Shown here in pieces: positions 54,383-61,985 of a stretch of 64,000 nucleotides of DNA. A program made the position numbers and the translations under genes. The DNA is from a candidate division CSSED10-310 bacterium (GTDB lineage Bacteria > CSSED10-310): the NCBI GenBank assembly GCA_016931515.1, contig JAFGEQ010000009.1:181467-245466 (forward strand), in the 5' to 3' direction. The notes below the pieces were generated by a model that was given only the letters and a program-made list of their open reading frames with translations, did not search any database and had not been told where the DNA came from. Positions within the stretch are counted from its first letter, which is position 1; each line of letters starts with the position of its first letter.

Positions 54383-56128
54383 TTGACTCCGTATACGTTG
54401 AAACCCTCCTTGATTTTAATCATTCTGGTGCCGATCGTTGGTATACTGTCTGTAATACCGTATACAGGCGCACTGTATGGTGATTTCGTCCGGGATGACG
54501 TGTATCTGATCAGGGATAACACACACCTGGACAATCCAGACTATCTCGAGACAATCTGGTTGAAAGATTTTTTCAGCCTGTCAGACGGACTGAGAAGCTA
54601 TTACTGGCGCCCATTGGTGCAACTCAGCATGTGGATCGATTATAAAATCTTCGGACGCGATCCATTTGGATTTCATCTGACCAATCTAATTCTTTTTGGA
54701 TTGATGGTTTCCCTGATGGTCCTGTTTTTTCTGGACGCATTCCACCTGTTGATACCGTCCTGCATTAACGACCCGGGGAACCACTCATTACCCGGCGATC
54801 CGTCCATCCGGATCTCTGCCGGTGCCGCATTCGCCGCTCTCCTTTTCGCCTGGCATCCGCTCCGTGCCGAGACCGTCTGCTGGATTTCCGGTCGGACCGA
54901 TATCATGCTGCTGCTTTTCGGAATCGGCTCTCTCATTGCGTTCGGCCGATCAATCCCTTTCAACGGCCGTTCCCGATCCAGCCTTCTGTTCCTGTCGGTC
55001 ATCCTGCTCTCAATGGCACTCCTTTCAAAAGAAAGCGCTATCCTGTTCCCAGTTTTTGCCCTAATCATTTACAACCGGCCAATGCGACGCCATTGTATAT
55101 CATCTGCGTGGTATGGTTTACCGGTTTTATTATGGGCGATCTCCCGCCATTTCGCCATTGGGTATAAACACTGGTTTATTCGAACAACGGACCCTGTGTT
55201 CATCCCCGTAGGAGCCGGCCGCGCTTTCTTCCACTACGTTTACTTGCATCTGTGGCCGGTCGGCCTGTCATCGGAACCCTGGTTCCCGCTGCCCCAAACA
55301 TATTTCGACGGTCGTGCTCTCACGGGTCTTGCCCTGGCAGCGCTTCTGTTCATCGCCTTTTTTATGCGCCGCACAATCATCACTTCCGGTGCTCTCTGGA
55401 TGCTGATCGGTTTAGCGCCGTTTCTCCATATCCTTCCACTGGCCGAAAGGGCGGCCGACCGCTATACAGTCCTGGCCTCGCCCGGCTTTTCGATGGTCCT
55501 GATCGGTGTCGTAATGATGCCGCGAAAGTGGCTGTTGCGAGTCATCGGATTCGTATTGCTGGGAATTCTGGCAGCCGGATGGGGTATCGGAGCGAACCAT
55601 CTGTCCGCGACGTGGCTGACAGATCAGGATATCATGCTGCGATCCGCGCTGTTCGGGCAGTCGCCGCAAGCGTTGTTTTATCTCGGAGACAAGGCGTTCA
55701 CTGAAAGGGATTACAAATCGGCGGCCGCGTCGTATGCTCAGGCTCTAGAGCGCGCGGATACACCGTCGGTGGTGGCGTATTATCATCTGGCGTTGGCGGA
55801 AATTGAATTGACGCGCCTGGATGATGCTACCAGGCATTTGCGCCTGGCGCTGGAATTGGAGCCGGATCATCGGCTGGCGGGATTGCTGCTTGGGGAGCTT
55901 CTGATGCGCAGGGGGTTGTTCGATGAATCGTTGCGTGTGATGGAGTCGCAGGCTGCGCGACATCCGGACAATCCAGTGCCGCACATGGTCATGGGAACGA
56001 TATATACAGATTTTCTCGGGCAACCAGAGAAAGCCCGGCACAGCTTCAATGAAGCATTAAAGCGTGATACACAAAATATTCACGAGGCATTTATCCGGCA
56101 CGAGTTAAACAAACTGAGCTCCCGATAG
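54383..56128 (+). CDS. TMTC-like GT-C membrane protein with TPR repeats
   Basis: About 581 residues. Ten or more membrane segments. FVRDDVYLIRDN is the GT-C acidic loop; YYWRPLVQLSMWIDYKIFGRDPFGFHLTN and WISGRTDIMLLLFG are typical of TMTC-like O-mannosyltransferases. The C-terminal 150 residues are three or four TPRs (YYHLALAEIELTRLDDATRHL). Such proteins glycosylate extracytoplasmic proteins in eukaryotes; bacterial relatives are little studied. The start is a TTG at 54383, preceded by GGGGAATGG; TTG 54398 is an alternative. Confidence 0.75.
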   Translation: MTPYTLKPSLILIILVPIVGILSVIPYTGALYGDFVRDDVYLIRDNTHLDNPDYLETIWLKDFFSLSDGLRSYYWRPLVQLSMWIDYKIFGRDPFGFHLTNLILFGLMVSLMVLFFLDAFHLLIPSCINDPGNHSLPGDPSIRISAGAAFAALLFAWHPLRAETVCWISGRTDIMLLLFGIGSLIAFGRSIPFNGRSRSSLLFLSVILLSMALLSKESAILFPVFALIIYNRPMRRHCISSAWYGLPVLLWAISRHFAIGYKHWFIRTTDPVFIPVGAGRAFFHYVYLHLWPVGLSSEPWFPLPQTYFDGRALTGLALAALLFIAFFMRRTIITSGALWMLIGLAPFLHILPLAERAADRYTVLASPGFSMVLIGVVMMPRKWLLRVIGFVLLGILAAGWGIGANHLSATWLTDQDIMLRSALFGQSPQALFYLGDKAFTERDYKSAAASYAQALERADTPSVVAYYHLALAEIELTRLDDATRHLRLALELEPDHRLAGLLLGELLMRRGLFDESLRVMESQAARHPDNPVPHMVMGTIYTDFLGQPEKARHSFNEALKRDTQNIHEAFIRHELNKLSSR

Positions 56129-56252
56129 ATTCGTTTTACCCGGTTGATTTCATTACTATTTCCGATGGAGGTTGTTACATGTATTACATGCATTACGGAC
56201 AGACGGAAAAATCCGTTTCGATCATTGGTACCGGAAAAAAGGAACACCTGAA

Positions 56253-57107
56253 ATGATTCACCATTGGATGTTAGGCCGGTTCAGAAACAACCTCGATATC
56301 GGGTTAAAACTACTGCCGGTCGTGTTTTTGTTTTTACTTGCGGCCTGCGGCTCCCGGAACACGGCACCGGAGAATTCAAAGGCCACATTTTCGAGTGCGA
56401 CAGCCGGCGTGACGGCGGATGGTTCAACCGGTATGGAGACGGACAGGGGCGTATCGAATTCGGTGATTACGGGAGTGGATCTTGATGAAACGCTGAAGCA
56501 GCGGTCCGGTCGCGGAACCGGGGAGAATCTTGTGCGGATTTATCCGTTCCGGAGGGCGGAGTTTGTTTTCGACATCAGTGGTCCGGGTATTCGGAGCGGG
56601 CGGTTGACGATGACGGTGGACGAGAACGGTCATTTCGAGTCGAAGCGGTCGGAAAAGGTGGACGAATCTGGGCGGGAGATTACAAACTGGACCATCAAGC
56701 GCGGGATGGACTTATGGCATCTCGATCCGGTGACAAAGGAAGCGGTGCTGGCGGTGCTGGGCAGCCGGATGCCGGCGGGGTTTGATTTTCAGTCCATGAT
56801 CATGGAGTTCGGGACTCGGGAGGCGGCGGTTGCGAAGCTGGCGGAGGATAAGATCGAGTTGTTGCCGGACGAAACGGTGAAGGGGTTCGAGTGCATGGTA
56901 TTCCAGCAGGATTTGGGGCCGTATTCGATGATACGCTGGGTGAACCAGGGAGTTGAGTTACGGATGGCGGTCGTGTTTCCCGGCAAGGAGCCGCAGATCA
57001 CGCGGGAACTCGTCAGCGCCGATTTCGATCCGGTGATTCCGGACAATTTATTCGAGATCCCGGAGGATTATTCGGTTCTGACGACGATGGATTTTAAAAG
57101 CAATTGA
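56253..57107 (+). CDS. Lipoprotein with LolA/DUF4412-like beta fold
   Basis: 284 residues. The lipobox LAAC places the lipidated cysteine at about 32, after a clear hydrophobic segment. A Ser/Thr-rich linker follows, then a beta-rich domain (RAEFVFDISGPG, GRLTMTVDENG, TNWTIKRGMDLWHLDP) resembling outer-membrane lipoprotein-sorting-type or DUF4412 folds. The role is unknown, probably an envelope protein. ATG 56253 follows AAAGGAACACC. Its stop codon lies within TTGAACGATG (57104-57113), one end of an inverted pair whose partner is at 57973-57982. Confidence 0.75.
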   Translation: MIHHWMLGRFRNNLDIGLKLLPVVFLFLLAACGSRNTAPENSKATFSSATAGVTADGSTGMETDRGVSNSVITGVDLDETLKQRSGRGTGENLVRIYPFRRAEFVFDISGPGIRSGRLTMTVDENGHFESKRSEKVDESGREITNWTIKRGMDLWHLDPVTKEAVLAVLGSRMPAGFDFQSMIMEFGTREAAVAKLAEDKIELLPDETVKGFECMVFQQDLGPYSMIRWVNQGVELRMAVVFPGKEPQITRELVSADFDPVIPDNLFEIPEDYSVLTTMDFKSN

Positions 57108-57157
57108 ACGATGCTTCATAGGAAGGTCAACAAAATACTTAAATAGAACCTTTTACA

Positions 57158-57406
57158 ATGGTTCGCGAACGCGGTATCTTAGTCATTCTTTCAATTGGAT
57201 CTATTTCTTTTTGTCCTGACCATTGCAAGCCAGAAATCAAGCCCGGTTGCGACTCCTACAACGCCTGGATGAAAGATCCCGAATGGGAACAGGCGAAGTT
57301 GCAGCGGAAGATTCATCGGATTATGGAACAAAGACATGATATTGATCGCGAAAGCCACCGTCGCAAGGCCTCCGGCAAACCCCGCAAGGCAGTACTGCCG
57401 GGCTGA
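57158..57406 (+). CDS. Possible small hypothetical protein
   Basis: 82 residues. Hydrophilic helix-prone sequence (DPEWEQAKLQRKIHRIMEQ) after a short cysteine-containing N-terminus. No family recognised, no clear SD. An antisense frame (57191-57478) is also open but hydrophobic, the pattern expected opposite a real hydrophilic frame. It lies beside an attC-like palindrome, so it may be a cassette gene. Low confidence. Confidence 0.35.
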   Translation: MVRERGILVILSIGSISFCPDHCKPEIKPGCDSYNAWMKDPEWEQAKLQRKIHRIMEQRHDIDRESHRRKASGKPRKAVLPG

Positions 57407-57453
57407 CCACCATCGGTGCTGATAAAACACCGATAAGCAGTCATAATGCAGTT

Positions 57454-57524
57454 TTTCAACAAAGCTCACCCGCGGCAATTCCGCTGCGCTAAATTGCCGT
57501 TCGCCGCAGCGCTTTGTCAGCCGC
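57454..57524. repeat. attC-like imperfect palindrome 1
   Basis: ACAAAGC (57459-57465) pairs with GCTTTGT (57511-57517), and inside it CGGCAATT (57473-57480) with AATTGCCG (57492-57499). Bulged bases separate the stems. An end motif GTTGAAA is close to the integron core GTTRRRY (minus strand). It ends at the stop codon of the DsrE-like gene. Confidence 0.4.
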
Positions 57525-57880
57525 TATAATGTAATAACCTTGTCGCTGTCAACGACCCAATCTGCCAATTCAGGCATTGTAGACTTTTCCGCTCCATCAA
57601 AATACGGATGGTTTTTGTAAATGCCACATCTTGCCATACAGGTTCCACAGACCTTCACAGGCACTCCTTTGGAAATAAGATCTTTGAGCATTTGGGACAA
57701 GTCTTGGTCGTAGCCTTCCGGCTGCTTGCACACATCGCGAGCCATATCCACCGAATCATTCATAAGGAACAATCTGACTTCTTGTCCTGATTCGAGTAAT
57801 TTGCCAGCGAGACGCAAACCGTTCCATGTCACATCGGTGTTGTCGTATGGTTCTCGGTTGAAGATTATGAGCACTTTCAA
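57524..57880 (-). CDS. DsrE/DsrF-like sulfur-relay family protein
   Basis: 118 residues. The fold begins MKVLIIFNREPYDNTDVTWNG, as in DsrE/TusD/YchN proteins. Two cysteines sit in KVCGTCMARCGI, at the usual position of the active cysteine in DsrE. The start is TTG 57880, preceded by AAAGGAG. It is likely a single-gene cassette: attC-like palindromes touch the stop and lie 29 bases upstream of the start. Sulfur-transfer function is inferred from family. Confidence 0.75.
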   Translation of the reverse strand: MKVLIIFNREPYDNTDVTWNGLRLAGKLLESGQEVRLFLMNDSVDMARDVCKQPEGYDQDLSQMLKDLISKGVPVKVCGTCMARCGIYKNHPYFDGAEKSTMPELADWVVDSDKVITL

Positions 57881-57908
57881 TTGTTTCTCCTTTCGTGATT
57901 GGATTGAT

Positions 57909-57983
57909 GGCTAACAATACGTTATCCGGCACTTGACTACCATGATTTGCCGGATAATAGCTGTGTATTATCCATCGTTCAAC
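57909..57983. repeat. attC-like imperfect palindrome 2
   Basis: GGCTAAC (57909-57915) and GTTCAAC (57977-57983) frame nested stems AATAC/GTATT and TTATCCGGCA/TGCCGGATAA (57922-57931, 57948-57957). The start CTAACAATACGTT resembles that of many integron attC sites. On the minus strand the end motif reads GTTGAAC, a perfect GTTRRRY. Confidence 0.45.
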
Positions 57984-58243
57984 TAGCGGACGAAAACTTC
58001 GAAGTCGGTTGATCGATTTGAGTTTCCGATTTCTCTCTTTTCTCGATCAGGATTACCAGCACCGCAGTCGCTGCGCAACACTGACTGCGAGCATGAATAG
58101 TGGGAAGAATGTCGTGGTCAAGTCCTGATATTGATCCTCCTGATAGGCGCGATTCTGGCCCGGATCGGAGGCAGGCGATGAAATTCACGGCGCACAATGG
58201 GCGGAACACGTTTGGCAGGCCGGATGACGGGCACGGCGAATGC

Positions 58244-58265
58244 GGGGCGAAAGATTTTTCGCCCC
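58244..58265. repeat. Dispersed palindrome, copy 1
   Basis: GGGGCGAAA and TTTCGCCCC arms around GATT. This copy is followed by CACCGGTCCAACCATC, a looser form of the tail of copies 2 and 3. The stretch 57984-58477 holds no supported gene; the two palindromes are what I see in it. Confidence 0.7.
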
Positions 58266-58303
58266 ACCGGTCCAACCATCATGAGACCATCCTGCCGCAT
58301 GAA

Positions 58304-58325
58304 GGGGCGAAAGATTTTTCGCCCC
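58304..58325. repeat. Dispersed palindrome, copy 2
   Basis: Identical 22-base palindrome to copy 1, 60 bases on, followed by TACGATCCGACCAT. A REP-type repeat is likely. Confidence 0.75.
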
Positions 58326-58477
58326 TACGATCCGACCATCGGAGCACGTCATCGCCCGGTACGGGCGGATTTCTCCATTTACTCCTATGCTTCGACAAGG
58401 TAAAATATACCTTTATTTCTGCCGACTGTGGACGGCAACCTCAGACCGATCCCCCAAACGAACGTAACACTGCGAAA

Positions 58478-58660
58478 AGTTCATTCCCGAACCTTGTCCA
58501 TGCTGAGTGGAGCATAACCGCTGAAGCTACGAATGTTTACAACTGTATAGCATGGTCGGCCGGAATCGAAGAGCCGGATGCCTTCATTGAGTATGTCCGG
58601 ATCTGTGAGGGATCGAGGCGAGTAACTGCCTCGGTCTACTCGACAACAGTTTGGAGATGA
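58478..58660 (+). pseudogene. Remnant of a DUF7689-like protein
   Basis: The frame reads SSFPNLVHAEWSITAEATNVYNC then IAWSAGIEEPDAF..., like the start of proteins with a FPNL...YNCIAW motif (DUF7689-like), which are usually twice as long. No start or SD is evident, and the upstream frame runs through the dispersed repeats. It is probably a decayed gene. Confidence 0.4.
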
Positions 58661-58737
58661 ACCGATACTCATCAGATAATCGCACTTACCTGTGTTGAAT
58701 GTATCGGGAAAATCAATTGATTCACACCATCAAGAGA

Positions 58738-59070
58738 TCAAGCTGCAAACAGCACCTGTCCCTCTTTTGCATAAAGGGCGATCATGGATTTCCCCTGATC
58801 GAATTCATCACAGGTCAGCATGACCAGATCAAGAGGAATCATGAACTTCCGAAGGGTTTCAATTTCAGGTATTCGAACCATTTTGACCCGTTCAAAAAGA
58901 TCCTTGCCTTCGAAATCATCGGATATGATCGCAATATCAATATCACTGTCTTCAACGGCTCTGTCATTCCCATAAGATCCGAACACAATAATCTTCGAGG
59001 ACCGTAATCCGTTCATGCGAAGTTGTTGTTCGATAAATTCCACTATTCTTTTAGCTGTTGAGTCAGCCAT
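58738..59070 (-). CDS. MNT-type minimal nucleotidyltransferase (antitoxin-like)
   Basis: 110 residues. The motif GSYGNDRAVEDSDIDIAII keeps GS-x10-DxD, and the third acid is in IPLDLVML. It pairs with the upstream HEPN gene, overlapping it by 28 bases. In characterised HEPN/MNT modules the MNT partner neutralises HEPN by adenylylation. The function here is inferred. Confidence 0.8.
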   Translation of the reverse strand: MADSTAKRIVEFIEQQLRMNGLRSSKIIVFGSYGNDRAVEDSDIDIAIISDDFEGKDLFERVKMVRIPEIETLRKFMIPLDLVMLTCDEFDQGKSMIALYAKEGQVLFAA

Positions 59071-59432
59071 GCAAGACACTCCTTGCTTTTTTCAAGCAGG
59101 TCGGCAGTCCGATCACGTGTAAAATTCGATTTCAGATTTTCCAGATCATCCGGGTAACGCGTCGGAATACTGACACCATTCAACTGATGCATGAATTCGG
59201 ACAGATTCTCCGGCGGTTTGATACCGGCTTTTTCTGTCAGGTAAACGAGATTGTGTGTTTTGGGGGGTATCGTCCCTGACACCTGTGCATAAAGACCCTT
59301 GAGTGCTTTTTCGAGAGCAAGATGACACATGAAAACAGCATAAAAAAACCGTTTCCCATCAAACATGTAGCTGGCGGTTTCAAGATCGTATTCAGCCTGT
59401 TTCAACCATTCCCGAGGGTTCGTCAACAGCAT
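59043..59432 (-). CDS. HEPN-domain protein (toxin-like)
   Basis: 129 residues. HEPN helices: WLKQAEYDLETASYMFDGKRFFYAVFMCHLALEKALKGL and KTHNLVYLTEKAG, then RYPDDL. The common RNase motif R-x4-6-H is not evident, so it may not be a nuclease. SD AGGAGG touches the first ATG (59432), so the TTG at 59426, six bases from it, may be the real start. It belongs with the MNT gene as a two-gene module. Confidence 0.78.
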   Translation of the reverse strand: MLLTNPREWLKQAEYDLETASYMFDGKRFFYAVFMCHLALEKALKGLYAQVSGTIPPKTHNLVYLTEKAGIKPPENLSEFMHQLNGVSIPTRYPDDLENLKSNFTRDRTADLLEKSKECLAWLTQQLKE

Positions 59433-59549
59433 CCTCCTGATTTTGTATCAATGGCTGCGTTGTGTTCATCGCCACCGATCTTTCGATTATTATACTCAAT
59501 GGGTGATAACTTGCAAAAACGCCTGTCTCTCCTTCGTTCACCAGAAAGC

Positions 59550-59571
59550 GGGGCGAAAGATTTGTCGCCCC
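59550..59571. repeat. Dispersed palindrome, copy 3
   Basis: Same palindrome with one T-to-G change in the spacer, again followed by TACGATCCGACCAT. It lies in the 215-base gap between the HEPN gene and the membrane protein gene. Confidence 0.75.
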
Positions 59572-59647
59572 TACGATCCGACCATTGGCGATCATCGGTA
59601 CGCCTTTTCGCCGCTTCGACGTTTCGACGCTTCGTCCCCTCGACCTA

Positions 59648-60631
59648 TTACGCCTCCACAATCAACTTGCGCGCCAGCTGCACCGCAATCCACAGGATCT
59701 CCCAGCAGATCTTGTCGTTCGTGTGATATCCCGACGTCTTCGTCGTGAACTGCCGGATTACCAGCACCTCCGCATTCGCATCCTCCTGGTACTCGATGAT
59801 CACTTTCTTGATCTGCGTCTCCTCCCCGATAAACCGCTTCAGACCAAATCCGGGTTTTGCAGCAATCACACAGTAAAAATATGGGTAACTGTTCCCCTGC
59901 ACCAGGTTGATGTTGATCTGCGCCTGCAATCCATACAAACCCGCCGGCGTCTGACCAAAACGGATCGTGAACCGCGCATCGATCGGAACCGCATTCCCCT
60001 TCTCATCCTTCGTCAGCATCAGCGCCGGAACGAACTGTTCGTTCTCCTCCTTCAACTTTTGAAAATACCCTTCGACGAGTTTCAACACGCGTATCTTCAC
60101 CGCCAGGTTCGGCTGGGACAGGATGAACCGCATTCCGGTAAACCACATCGGCACAAACAGAAAAATTGCATCGACCGGAATAATCAGTGCCACGACAATA
60201 TTTTTTGTGAAAACAAGGGTGAGAACGGTCAGCGCCGTCACGGCAATCCCCATCACCAGGAACATCATGCAACCGCGTAAATTGCTGATGTCGATCGAGT
60301 CTTTGTCCCATTCCTGATTCCGCTTCCGCAGATCCTCGATCTGCTCGATCCGCTCCATATCCACATCGGTCCAGTTCGTGTCCGGCTGGTATTTCTTCAA
60401 CCGGGCCCGGCTGTCGTAGCCCTTGACCAGCATCAATCCGACCGCAATGATCAGGAACGGGATCCCAGGCAGCGGATTCAATACCATCACCTGGAACAAC
60501 AATCCCAAAAATAACATGGCCGTCGCGACAATGATGCGGCGCTCATACGCCATGCTCTTCGCAAAATAAAAATGGACGCTGTCCCGCTTCTCAGGAGGCG
60601 GAAAACCCAGCAACTGCATGATCGACGCCAT
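59648..60631 (-). CDS. Multi-pass membrane protein of the Cys-repeat cluster
   Basis: 327 residues. A short N-terminus (MASIMQLLGFPPPEKR) precedes two pairs of membrane segments (about 36-72 and 128-175), separated by a charged cytoplasmic loop (RARLKKYQPDTNWTDVDMERIEQIEDL). A soluble C-terminal domain of about 130 residues follows. No family recognised. It overlaps the radical SAM gene by 41 bases, so it is part of the operon that starts at 63670. It may be a transporter or a membrane partner of the modified protein. Confidence 0.65.
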   Translation of the reverse strand: MASIMQLLGFPPPEKRDSVHFYFAKSMAYERRIIVATAMLFLGLLFQVMVLNPLPGIPFLIIAVGLMLVKGYDSRARLKKYQPDTNWTDVDMERIEQIEDLRKRNQEWDKDSIDISNLRGCMMFLVMGIAVTALTVLTLVFTKNIVVALIIPVDAIFLFVPMWFTGMRFILSQPNLAVKIRVLKLVEGYFQKLKEENEQFVPALMLTKDEKGNAVPIDARFTIRFGQTPAGLYGLQAQININLVQGNSYPYFYCVIAAKPGFGLKRFIGEETQIKKVIIEYQEDANAEVLVIRQFTTKTSGYHTNDKICWEILWIAVQLARKLIVEA

Positions 60632-61985
60632 GGGATTCCTCCGTTTCACGATAAATTTTCCGGCAGATCAGACCCGACCGGTCTTCTGGAAATGCATTGA
60701 AATATAACGGACACGCTCCATGACAGACGGCAAAATCCGCACATCCGTCACACTCCGGCGGCGCTGCCTGCTTGCCGCGCAACCACTTCGCACGGGCGCT
60801 GGACCAGATCGAGCGAAAATCATCCGTCAACAGCGATCCGACAGGCTCCTTCCAGCTTGAACACGGCAGAATGTTTCCCCCGGGATCGATCGCCAGCAAC
60901 CCCTCACAGGCCGCGCATCCCTTGTTCCCCAACCCGTGCGCCACCGGGTTGAACAGGCACAGCGGCGTCGGAGCATACCACATGAACTCCACTCCCGCGG
61001 TCCGTGACGCGTCAATAACCGGTTGCAGCAACACGCCAATATCCGCATAGGCGACCGCAAGTTCATCCTCCCGGCCGCGCCCGACCGGAATCAGCATATT
61101 CAACGAGAACCGCTCCGCCCCAAGCTCTCTGACGAATTCCGGCATTCGCTGCAATGAATCCGCATTCTCGGCATTCAATGTCCCATGCGGATGCACAAGG
61201 ACCCCCTCCGCCTGCAGCGCTTTCAAACCGGCTACGGATCTCCGGTGCGATCCTGCCACGCGAGTCAGAGCGTCATGCACATCCTCATCGGGCGACTCAA
61301 TACTGACCTGCGCCGATGCCAGACCCGATTTCTTCAGCCGCCGCGCAACCGGGCCGGTAATCAGCGTACCGTTCGTTATCAGGTTCACCCGCATGTTCAG
61401 GCTGCGATGCGCGTACCGGATCAATTCGAAGATATCGTTGCGAAGCATCGGCTCCCCGCCGGTAAATGAGACGCTCGGCACACCCGCGTCATTCCGGATG
61501 ATTTCCAGAATCCGTTTGAATCCGTCCGTCGACAGCTCATCCGGAGCCGCTTTCGATGCTTTCTCACCGCCGCTGCTCAACCAGCAGGCGCCATAGCAGA
61601 ACCGGCAACTCACGTTGCAGCGGTCCGTCACAGCAAGCTCAGCCAGGATCGGCAACTCGATGTATCCTAGCTCGAATCCGACCCGTTCAATGCTGTCCGA
61701 GTAAAACCGCTCGCACAGGTTGTGCCCCAGCATCAGGGACAGGGCCATGAAGAACTCGTTGATCTGTCCCGGTGCTTCCGGATCATGGCGCCGTTCTTTC
61801 AGGATGGTGCGGAGCGACCCGCCGTTCAGCAGGCTGTGCACCAGCCGGGCGCCGGTCGAATTCAGCTTAAAACATTCGTTGGGCATCCGGATCAGGACAT
61901 TGTCCTCCAGACGCACCGAAACAAACGGCCGAATTCGCCTGACAAACGGCTCAATCCATGAAAGGTCCGTCATCCGTTCTGTCAT
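60591..61985 (-). CDS. Radical SAM/SPASM enzyme with N-terminal PqqD-like domain
   Basis: 464 residues. The N-terminal 90 residues (VSVRLEDNVLIRMPNECFKL, STGARLVHSLLNGGS) match PqqD-like RiPP recognition elements. The radical SAM core has CNVSCRFC (about 123, 127, 130), then VSFTGGEPMLR and NLITNGTLI. The C-terminal SPASM domain has a full cysteine set (CAACEG, LPCSSW, CDGCADFAVCHGACPLYF, LICRK). Such enzymes form thioether, C-C or related links on peptides. The start ATG at 61985 shares its A with the stop TGA of the Cys-repeat gene. The likely substrate is that repeat. Confidence 0.88.
   Translation of the reverse strand: MTERMTDLSWIEPFVRRIRPFVSVRLEDNVLIRMPNECFKLNSTGARLVHSLLNGGSLRTILKERRHDPEAPGQINEFFMALSLMLGHNLCERFYSDSIERVGFELGYIELPILAELAVTDRCNVSCRFCYGACWLSSGGEKASKAAPDELSTDGFKRILEIIRNDAGVPSVSFTGGEPMLRNDIFELIRYAHRSLNMRVNLITNGTLITGPVARRLKKSGLASAQVSIESPDEDVHDALTRVAGSHRRSVAGLKALQAEGVLVHPHGTLNAENADSLQRMPEFVRELGAERFSLNMLIPVGRGREDELAVAYADIGVLLQPVIDASRTAGVEFMWYAPTPLCLFNPVAHGLGNKGCAACEGLLAIDPGGNILPCSSWKEPVGSLLTDDFRSIWSSARAKWLRGKQAAPPECDGCADFAVCHGACPLYFNAFPEDRSGLICRKIYRETEESHGVDHAVAGFSAS

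Noticed and set aside
57191-57478. 95-codon minus-strand frame
   Set aside because: Hydrophobic frame opposite a hydrophilic one and running into the attC-like palindrome.
57979-58275. 98-codon minus-strand frame
   Set aside because: Runs through the dispersed palindromes and ends within the attC-like core; no family or SD.
58241-58330. Possible CRISPR array
   Set aside because: Only two palindromes are adjacent, the 60-base period is not repeated further, and no cas genes are present.
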